NCBI GenBank assembly: GCA_002293545.1
Contig: DBDL01000069.1
Span: 737-11,907, forward strand
DNA: 11,171 bases
DNA from: Lachnoclostridium sp. UBA933
Lineage (GTDB): Bacteria > Bacillota > Clostridia > Lachnospirales > Lachnospiraceae
Direction: 5' to 3'
The notes under the pieces were generated by a model. The model did no database searches and was not told the DNA's origin. It saw only the letters and a list, made by a program, of their open reading frames with translations. Position 1 is the stretch's first letter. Every line of letters begins with the position of its first letter. Shown here piece by piece: positions 5,681 through 11,171 of this stretch. The translations under genes and the position numbers were made by a program.

Positions 5681-7388
5681 ATTCCCTTAAAAAATCAAAT
5701 ACCCTGTATAGGTTTAACTTGCCGTAACCCCATTGTTCATTCGGATAGGCAATCCCCTCATCACGGACGCAGCCGCTGATCAAAAGCGACTTCATCCGGC
5801 TCAGCGTAAGTGCCGGTTCATTGCCGTCTACGATCCCCCATTGCAGAAGCAGGGCACATGCGCCGGCTGTAATGGCAGCCGCCACACTGGTACCGCTCAT
5901 GGTTCCGTACCCGGACGGATAGATTCCTTTGACATTCACTCCGGGGGCTACGAAACTCGGTGCGATATTCGGCTCCGCCGTAGGTCCCCATGAAGATGAT
6001 ACATAAAGACTGGATTCAAAATTATTATAGGCACCGCAGCAGATAACCTGATGTGCCGTTGCCGGAACCGCAATCGTATAATTCGGTGACGGCTTTAAAA
6101 ACTCCACTTCCGGATGAATCATACCGGTAATCGGCATCCATGCGTCATATTTGCCGTTTATAATAGAATCCCCGTACAGTTTTATATTCCAAATTCCGTT
6201 TGTGGGATTCTTAATGCTGATTACTACGGAGTTATGGGAATCGGTAAAATACATAATGGATACTTCTGATTTTTCCATGGCAAACCGCTTCGTATAAACC
6301 GTCGTGTATCTGAGCGGAATATGATTTGTTGTCTTTTCCAGCGGAGTAATTACTTCAACGGATATTTTATCGAATGCTTCACTCCAGATATATACGGATA
6401 ACACGGGAACATTTTCTCCCACGGTAACGCTGATTAATCCTGTATCACCCGTCTTGCTTATCACACCTTCACTGTGATGCTTCATATTACTTTCATTCCC
6501 GGCAGCGGCGGCACAGATGATACCGATTCTGTTTGTTGCCATGGAAATAAAGGATTCCAGTGTTGAATGCCCGTTATGCCCGCCGAAGTTACTTCCCATT
6601 CCGATACAAAACGCCACCGGACGATTCATCTCGCCTGCCCAGTCAATCACGAACTTCATTCCCAGCATAAAATCCGTCGAGGCATACAGGTTATCAAGCC
6701 CGGACATACCGTATTGGTTCTTATAAAATTCATTGGCAGGACGAAGCTTTACGGCAATGATTTCCGCGTCAGGTGCCGCACCGGCATACGCACCTTTTTC
6801 CCTGCTTCCTGCCACGGAGGCTAAAAAAGTACCATGCCCGTGGCTGTCTACGGTCGGTACGACCGACAGCGGATCTTCCGACGCCAATGCCTGATTAATC
6901 ATTTCCTGCGTATAAACGGCTCCAAACCGGATATTTTCGGGTGGTGTTCCTTCCATCGTCTGATCCCATATACATTGAATCTTACTCGTTCCGTCCTCAT
7001 ACTGAAATGCCGGCTTTGTATAATCAATCCCCGTATCCACAAACCCCAAAATCACACCCTTTCCTGTCAAATCTAAGAAAGGCTGATTGTGGACATCCGT
7101 TATCTGTGAGGCAATCAAAGCTTCTTCCCCCAGCAACGTCAATAACTGCGGATATATATTAATATAATCCATCCCGATCTCTTTTGAAATTTGCGCCATA
7201 TACCGCTGTTTGGTATAAACAACAACATACGTACCCGCATTCATTTGTGTGCCGAATTTAATATAAGGCTTGTCGGTGACATATTTCCGAAAACGATAGG
7301 TGTTGATAAACACGAAATCAATCGTATCCGGTTCCGCAATAAATTCATCCAGTGACATCTCCGCATATCTTTCTTCATCTGTGGGCAT
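5676..7388 (-). CDS. Csp-like S8 subtilase, 570 residues, paralogue 2
   Basis: The ATG at 7386-7388 has SD AAGGAG at 7395-7400. The protein aligns without gaps to paralogue 1 over all 570 residues; identity is roughly two thirds or more by eye, not computed. The S8 residues are conserved at the same positions: D118 (GFVDTGID), H185 (GHGTFLASVAGS), N298 (AAAGNES) and S501 (SGTSVAAAITAGA). It shares the acidic N-terminal segment (MSLDEFIAEPDTIDF), the long region before the catalytic core and the jelly-roll-sized insertion. Differences are concentrated in residues 25-60, 220-250 and the insertion (about 310-430), while the catalytic segments are nearly unchanged. That pattern suggests both copies remain active but may differ in prodomain or partner binding. 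It is transcribed towards paralogue 1 with a 120-bp gap and its own promoter-like element. The SleC-activation role is inferred from the family and location. Confidence 0.85.
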   Translation of the reverse strand: MPTDEERYAEMSLDEFIAEPDTIDFVFINTYRFRKYVTDKPYIKFGTQMNAGTYVVVYTKQRYMAQISKEIGMDYINIYPQLLTLLGEEALIASQITDVHNQPFLDLTGKGVILGFVDTGIDYTKPAFQYEDGTSKIQCIWDQTMEGTPPENIRFGAVYTQEMINQALASEDPLSVVPTVDSHGHGTFLASVAGSREKGAYAGAAPDAEIIAVKLRPANEFYKNQYGMSGLDNLYASTDFMLGMKFVIDWAGEMNRPVAFCIGMGSNFGGHNGHSTLESFISMATNRIGIICAAAAGNESNMKHHSEGVISKTGDTGLISVTVGENVPVLSVYIWSEAFDKISVEVITPLEKTTNHIPLRYTTVYTKRFAMEKSEVSIMYFTDSHNSVVISIKNPTNGIWNIKLYGDSIINGKYDAWMPITGMIHPEVEFLKPSPNYTIAVPATAHQVICCGAYNNFESSLYVSSSWGPTAEPNIAPSFVAPGVNVKGIYPSGYGTMSGTSVAAAITAGACALLLQWGIVDGNEPALTLSRMKSLLISGCVRDEGIAYPNEQWGYGKLNLYRVFDFLREL

Positions 7389-7428
7389 AGAATTCTCCTT
7401 GTATATGATTCGTTCTGATTGTTTATGA

Positions 7429-7437
7429 TATTCTATG
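7429..7437 (-). promoter_or_regulatory. CATAGAATA -10-like element for Csp paralogue 2
   Basis: On the minus strand GCATAGAATATCATAAAC closely matches the sequence before paralogue 1 (GCATAGAATATGATAAAC), 41-49 bases upstream of the ATG. It fits CATAnnnTA of sigma-K. No mACm -35 lies at 16 bases; ACATAAA about 15 bases upstream is a loose sigma-E-like candidate. A second CATATACA nearer the gene abuts the SD and is less likely to be the -10. Confidence 0.5.
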
Positions 7438-7536
7438 CTCAGAATGGAGGATTTTATGTGCGCTTTCCGGATAAGGAAAATCCCGCTCTGCCTTTCCCGA
7501 AGCTTCCCTGTATGCTGCGGTTTGCAAATAAAACAA

Positions 7537-8319
7537 CTATTTCTTGCATATCAAGAGTGCATGATTGGAAAGACCGACACACGAAGCACTTTCACTCATC
7601 CGGTCTGAAATCTCCATATAATGCTTGAATTGTTCCTCGCTCATAGCGTCAATCGCCGATGATTCAAACATAAAATCCAGACCATGATTTTTTATGATTT
7701 GATACCCGGCTTTCTTCGCATCGGATTCCATTTCCTCCGGTGAAGTAAAAATAAACAAACCGGGATCAATATCACCTGTATTCTGTTCAAAGACAAGCTT
7801 ATTCGCTTCGGCATTCGGGTATTTGCTTTCCAGCACACAAGCGCCTGCATAAACGCCCAGACGATTGATATAGGCAAACGATATGATTCCTCCTTTCTTT
7901 GCAACCCGGTAACACTCTTTAAAAACTTTCAATCGTTCCCTATGCTGTAAATGGTACATGGGACCCAGACACATAACAACATCAAAGGAACCTTTTTTTA
8001 TATCGGAGAGATCCATAGCATCCCCTTTCAAAGCCGTTACATTTTTTACTCCTGCTTTTTCAATATGGGAGCGGAAGCGTTCAATGTTGTCCGGTGACAT
8101 ATCCACCCCTATATAATTTGCACATTGATCCGCAAAATGCATTCCGTAATATCCGGCACCGCATCCTAATTCTATGATGTCGGAATCAGGCTTTATATAC
8201 TCGCCCATAAATTTCTTTACATAATGAAACTCCATTCCGACCGACCTTGATGCCTGATATCTGTTTTCTTCTTTCCCGTCCTGATAAAACTTGCGTACGA
8301 TATCTTGATTTGATGACAT
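7537..8319 (-). CDS. Class I SAM-dependent methyltransferase, substrate unknown
   Basis: The protein has 260 residues; the ATG at 8317-8319 follows an AGGA SD (8326-8329) by 6 bases. The Rossmann-fold methyltransferase motifs are present in order. Motif I is ELGCGAGYYG (50-59) and the SAM-ribose-binding acid is in GVDMS (D73). GDAMDL (99-104) follows, then the post-II/IV segment SFDVVMCLGPMYHL (111-124) and the helix ECYRVAKKGG. It resembles the Methyltransf_11/25 group of small-molecule methyltransferases, but nothing visible identifies the substrate. It starts 23 bases after the oadA stop with no terminator between, so it is probably co-transcribed with the oxaloacetate decarboxylase genes. 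The 97-bp gap beyond its 3' end holds only a weak TTTCC/GGAAA hairpin and no T-tract that would make a good terminator. Confidence 0.85.
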   Translation of the reverse strand: MSSNQDIVRKFYQDGKEENRYQASRSVGMEFHYVKKFMGEYIKPDSDIIELGCGAGYYGMHFADQCANYIGVDMSPDNIERFRSHIEKAGVKNVTALKGDAMDLSDIKKGSFDVVMCLGPMYHLQHRERLKVFKECYRVAKKGGIISFAYINRLGVYAGACVLESKYPNAEANKLVFEQNTGDIDPGLFIFTSPEEMESDAKKAGYQIIKNHGLDFMFESSAIDAMSEEQFKHYMEISDRMSESASCVGLSNHALLICKK

Positions 8320-8342
8320 ATTCTTTCCTCATATCACTGCTG

Positions 8343-9752
8343 CTACACCGGATAAACCTTATTGTCTTTATCCGCCAATGTAGCATCTATCTTCGTCTTT
8401 TTTGCTTCACGGTGCTTAAAGAAATCCACCGCTACCTGCGGGAACAATGCATAGGACAACACATCTTCATCCTGCTCTTTCCACTGCGATACTTCCGCTT
8501 CCAGCTTATCAAGCTCCGGCTTGATCAAGTCAGCGGGACGGCAGGTGATCGGCTTTTTATCACCGATTACTTTCTTTTGTACTTCTTTATTAAACGGTTT
8601 GATCGTTTCACCGTATTCACCGGACAAAATCGCTTTTGTTTCTTTCGTAACCATTTTATATCTTTCGCCGGCAATTACATTCAATACTGCCTGTGTGCCG
8701 ACAATCTGACTGGACGGCGTCACCAAAGGCGGATCTCCGAAATCCTTCCGTACCCTCGGCACTTCCTGAAGAACCTCATAGAATTTGTCTTCCGCTTTTT
8801 GCTCTTTTAACTGCGATACCAGATTTGATAGCATTCCGCCGGGCACTTGATACATCAGGGTCTTGATGTTTACTCCCATGACTTTCGGGTTTAAAAGTCC
8901 GGTTTCCAAAGCATTCTCCTGTAACGGACGGAAATAATCTGCAATTTCAGCCAGCAAATCCTGATTATAATCAGGGTCATAATCGGTTCCCCGGAAGGTT
9001 TCTGCCATCACTTCCGTGGCCGGCTGGCTTGTGCCGAGCGCAAACGGACTGATTGCCGTATCAATAATATCACAGCCTGCCTCGACCGCTTTCAAATAAG
9101 TCATGGAAGCTACTCCGGATGTATAATGTGTGTGCAGCTGAATCGGCAATTTGGTTGCACTCTTCAGCGCGGTAATCAATCTGGTCGCTTCATAAGGAAC
9201 CAAAAGTCCCGCCATATCTTTAATGCATATGGAATCGGCTCCCATCGCTTCGATTTTCTTAGCCATATCCATCCAATACTCTAATGTATACGCATCGCCG
9301 AGTGTATATGACAATGCTATCTGGGCATGACCTTTTTCTTTGTTTGACGCCTTTACGGCAGTCTGTAAATTTCTCAAATCATTCAGGCAATCGAAAATAC
9401 GAATGATATCAATTCCGTTTGCGATTGATTTCTGTACAAAATATTCTACGACATCATCCGCATAATGGCGATAACCCAAAATATTCTGTCCGCGGAACAG
9501 CATTTGAAGCTTTGTGTTCTTGAATCCTGATTTGATTTTCCTAAGCCTTTCCCATGGATCTTCTTTTAAAAATCTCAACGATGCGTCAAATGTCGCACCG
9601 CCCCAGCACTCTACCGCATGGTATCCGACTTTATCCATTTTATCAATAACCGGCAGCATCTGCTCGGTTGTCATACGTGTTGCAATCAATGATTGATGTG
9701 CGTCACGCAGAACGGTTTCCATAATCTTAACGGGTGTTTTCCCTTTTGCCAT
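8343..9752 (-). CDS. oadA: Oxaloacetate decarboxylase alpha subunit (carboxyltransferase)
   Basis: The protein has 469 residues. The start is the ATG at 9750-9752, before which CGGAGAA provides an SD; the earlier in-frame ATG at 9785 has none. It transfers the carboxyl group of oxaloacetate to the biotin of a carrier protein, releasing pyruvate, as the cytoplasmic subunit of the membrane decarboxylase. It has an HMGL-like TIM barrel (about 8-270) with TVLRDAHQSLIATR (13-26). Metal ligands are D17, H207 and H209 (LHTHYTSG), and K178 (CIKDM) is the Lys that is carbamylated in this family. A conserved PYC/OADA C-terminal domain follows. It lacks the biotinyl domain fused to the Klebsiella alpha subunit. 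That domain is encoded separately at the right edge, the usual arrangement in many Clostridia. Pyruvate carboxylase subunit B is a possible alternative name, but the adjacent beta subunit argues for the decarboxylase. Confidence 0.92.
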   Translation of the reverse strand: MAKGKTPVKIMETVLRDAHQSLIATRMTTEQMLPVIDKMDKVGYHAVECWGGATFDASLRFLKEDPWERLRKIKSGFKNTKLQMLFRGQNILGYRHYADDVVEYFVQKSIANGIDIIRIFDCLNDLRNLQTAVKASNKEKGHAQIALSYTLGDAYTLEYWMDMAKKIEAMGADSICIKDMAGLLVPYEATRLITALKSATKLPIQLHTHYTSGVASMTYLKAVEAGCDIIDTAISPFALGTSQPATEVMAETFRGTDYDPDYNQDLLAEIADYFRPLQENALETGLLNPKVMGVNIKTLMYQVPGGMLSNLVSQLKEQKAEDKFYEVLQEVPRVRKDFGDPPLVTPSSQIVGTQAVLNVIAGERYKMVTKETKAILSGEYGETIKPFNKEVQKKVIGDKKPITCRPADLIKPELDKLEAEVSQWKEQDEDVLSYALFPQVAVDFFKHREAKKTKIDATLADKDNKVYPV

Positions 9753-9790
9753 TTTATTCTCCGATCCTGTGCCTATTTTGCACATAACTA

Positions 9791-10933
9791 TTAAACTTTA
9801 AATATTGCCATAAATACCCCTGCCGCTACCGCCGTGCCGATTACTCCCGCTACATTCGGTCCCATCGCATGCATCAGAAGGAAGTTCGTCGGGTCTGTTT
9901 CCGAACCAACCTTCTGGGATACTCTTGCCGCCATAGGAACGGCAGAAACACCCGCGGAACCAATCAGGGGATTTACTTTTCCCTTTGTCAAACGGCACAT
10001 CAGCTTGCCAAGCAAAACTCCGCCCGTCGTACCAAAAGAAAACGCGACCAAACCGAGTCCCACAATTTTGAGTGTGGCAGGAGTTAAGAAAGCATCCGCC
10101 GACGTTGCCGCTCCTACCGAGGTTCCCAATAAAATGACTACGATATACATCAAGGCATTCGATGCCGTTTCCGTTAAATGCACTACCACACCGCTTTCTT
10201 TGAACAAATTTCCGAGCATCAGCATTCCGACAAGCGGCGCCGTATCCGGCAATAAGAGTACCACAACCACGGTTACAATAATCGGAAATAAAATTCTCTC
10301 CAGCTTAGAAACCGGTCTTAACTGTTCCATCTTGATGGCACGTTCTCTTTTTGTCGTAAACAGCCTCATAATCGGCGGCTGAATAATCGGAACCAGTGAC
10401 ATGTAAGAATATGCCGCCACGGCAATCGGTCCCATAAGTTCCTTTTGCCCAAGCTTTCCGGCGAGAAAAATAGAGGTCGGACCGTCCGCTCCTCCGATAA
10501 TCGAAATCGCCGCAGCACCCTTATCATTAAATCCCCATAGGATTGCGAGAAGATAAGCCACAAAAATCCCTAACTGTGCGGCCGCTCCCAGCCAAAAGCT
10601 CTTGGGATTGGCAATCAACGGCCCAAAGTCCGTCATCGCACCGACTCCCAGGAAAATCAATGACGGGAAAATCGCCCACTCATCCAATAAGAAAAAATAA
10701 TACAGTAAACCGCCGGCACTGTCTGCCGTCGGATGTGCCATAATCGCCGGATACATGTTTACCAACAGCATACCAAATGAAATCGGTAATAACAAAAGCG
10801 GCTCGTAATCTTTTACAATCGCTAAGTATATAAATACAAAGGCAACCAGCATCATCAAATAGTTTCCCGCTGACAAATCGGCAAATCCGGTACTGTTTGC
10901 TAATCTTGACATGGTTTCCATAATATAACTCAT
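9791..10933 (-). CDS. oadB: Na+-translocating decarboxylase beta subunit (OadB/MmdB/GcdB family)
   Basis: This 380-residue, highly hydrophobic integral membrane protein decarboxylates carboxybiotin and couples this to Na+ export. Family hallmarks are IGGADGPTSIF (146-156), whose Asp150 corresponds to the conserved Asp needed for Na+/H+ handling, and SAGVSAVPMAARVSQ (326-340), followed by DPTNFLLMHAMGPNVAG (347-363). Several hydrophobic segments are visible, for example about 24-64, 114-134, 213-241, 258-277 and 286-312. The ATG at 10931-10933 is preceded by AAAGGA about 10 bases upstream. It lies between the biotin carrier gene (42-bp gap) and oadA (38-bp gap), as in typical oad operons. The beta subunit alone does not show whether the substrate is oxaloacetate, methylmalonyl-CoA or glutaconyl-CoA; the neighbouring OadA indicates oxaloacetate. 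Confidence 0.93.
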   Translation of the reverse strand: MSYIMETMSRLANSTGFADLSAGNYLMMLVAFVFIYLAIVKDYEPLLLLPISFGMLLVNMYPAIMAHPTADSAGGLLYYFFLLDEWAIFPSLIFLGVGAMTDFGPLIANPKSFWLGAAAQLGIFVAYLLAILWGFNDKGAAAISIIGGADGPTSIFLAGKLGQKELMGPIAVAAYSYMSLVPIIQPPIMRLFTTKRERAIKMEQLRPVSKLERILFPIIVTVVVVLLLPDTAPLVGMLMLGNLFKESGVVVHLTETASNALMYIVVILLGTSVGAATSADAFLTPATLKIVGLGLVAFSFGTTGGVLLGKLMCRLTKGKVNPLIGSAGVSAVPMAARVSQKVGSETDPTNFLLMHAMGPNVAGVIGTAVAAGVFMAIFKV

Positions 10934-10975
10934 ATATACGTGTTCCTTTCTGAATTTTGTAATGTGTTTTCTTTA

Positions 10976-11171
10976 TTAATTAAGAGATGCCAATAAATCT
11001 CCCGGTTCTACCATATCTCCGGCCGCTACATTGATGCTGGCAACTTTTCCGTCCTCGGTAGCAACCACTTCGTTCTCCATCTTCATCGCTTCCAATAATA
11101 AGATAACATCGCCGCGTTTGATACTTTGTCCAACCGATGCTTTAACCGATATAATTTTACCCGGCATCGGG
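10976..11171 (-). CDS. Biotin carboxyl carrier protein of the decarboxylase (partial, C-terminal domain)
   Basis: The last 65 codons or so are visible; the gene continues past the right edge. The visible part begins PMPGKI, the usual start of a biotinyl domain, so the ATG at 11165-11167 is internal and not the true start. The biotin attachment motif EAMKMENE is present, with the modified Lys in MKM, followed by the second half-domain (VASINVAAGDMVEPGDLLASL). It carries CO2 as carboxybiotin between the alpha subunit in the cytoplasm and the beta subunit in the membrane. The upstream part probably holds a flexible Ala/Pro-rich linker, as in family members. The stop is TAA at 10976-10978, 42 bp before oadB. 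A gamma subunit (oadG) would be expected further upstream, outside the window. Confidence 0.92.
   Translation of the reverse strand, partial: PMPGKIISVKASVGQSIKRGDVILLLEAMKMENEVVATEDGKVASINVAAGDMVEPGDLLASLN

Noticed and set aside
2208..7388. One of the three S8 genes as a pseudoprotease germinant sensor (CspC- or CspA-like)
   Set aside because: Asp, His, Ser and the oxyanion Asn are present in all three sequences.
7440..7536. Intrinsic terminator for the oad-methyltransferase operon
   Set aside because: Only a 5-bp TTTCC/GGAAA stem and a GAAGCTTC palindrome were found, with no T-run on the minus strand after a GC-rich stem.
7456..7608. Plus-strand 50-codon ORF with a GGAGG SD 5 bases before its ATG
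   Set aside because: More than a third of it overlaps the methyltransferase gene in antisense, the peptide has no recognisable motif, and no promoter is evident. A chance ORF is more likely, though the SD is good.
9753..9785. Eleven-residue N-terminal extension of OadA from the ATG at 9785
   Set aside because: No SD precedes that ATG, while CGGAGAA lies just before the ATG at 9752, and OadA proteins normally start close to the TVLRDAHQS motif.
8343..10933. Methylmalonyl-CoA or glutaconyl-CoA decarboxylase operon
   Set aside because: The alpha subunit is of the pyruvate carboxylase/OadA type (RDAHQS, CIKDM, LHTHYTSG), not the acyl-CoA carboxyltransferase type.

Overview
The window looks like the chromosome of an anaerobic, spore-forming Clostridia member, most likely a Lachnospiraceae-type bacterium. 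This is inferred from gene content, not from a marker gene. The content is a SleC/Csp spore-germination locus, a Na+-pumping oxaloacetate decarboxylase operon with a separate biotin carrier protein, a DUF1836 regulator, and strong AGGAGG-type ribosome binding sites. No rRNA, tRNA, CRISPR array, phage gene or insertion sequence was seen. No gene-free stretch exceeds about 150 bases.

Layout. (1) Positions 1-873, minus strand: a near-consensus sigma-A promoter drives a DUF1836 regulator (TTG start at 822). It is followed by the N-terminal part of a small membrane protein that carries a tandem Gly-His-Asp hexapeptide repeat and runs off the left edge. (2) 844-948: a compact divergent control region with two palindromes. 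It holds the DUF1836 promoter on one strand and a sigma-K/sigma-E-like promoter for sleC on the other. (3) 949-3848, plus strand: sleC, a spore cortex-lytic enzyme precursor, translationally coupled (TAATG) to a Csp-type subtilisin-like protease. (4) 3843-7388, minus strand: two further Csp-like subtilases, both exactly 570 residues and clearly tandem paralogues. Each has its own promoter-like CATAGAATA element and SD. The nearer one converges on the sleC-csp pair and overlaps it by 6 bp. (5) 7537-11171, minus strand: an oxaloacetate decarboxylase operon, read right to left as biotin carrier (cut by the right edge), beta subunit OadB, alpha subunit OadA, then a class I SAM methyltransferase 23 bp further on.

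How the genes may work together. In clostridia that germinate through SleC, the cortex hydrolase is stored in the spore as a zymogen. Csp subtilases cleave off its pro-region once germinant is sensed. Here the zymogen and three putative proteases form one 6.4-kb block, and all three proteases keep Asp, His, Ser and the oxyanion-hole Asn. That resembles the individually active Csps of Clostridium perfringens more than C. difficile, where CspA and CspC are pseudoproteases. The oad operon is ordinary energy metabolism: decarboxylation of oxaloacetate to pyruvate coupled to Na+ export.

Nothing here is clearly a wholly new system. The most interesting points are the three-protease germination block with its duplicated 570-residue pair, the shared mother-cell-like promoter elements, and the palindrome that would let one regulator act on both the DUF1836 and sleC promoters.
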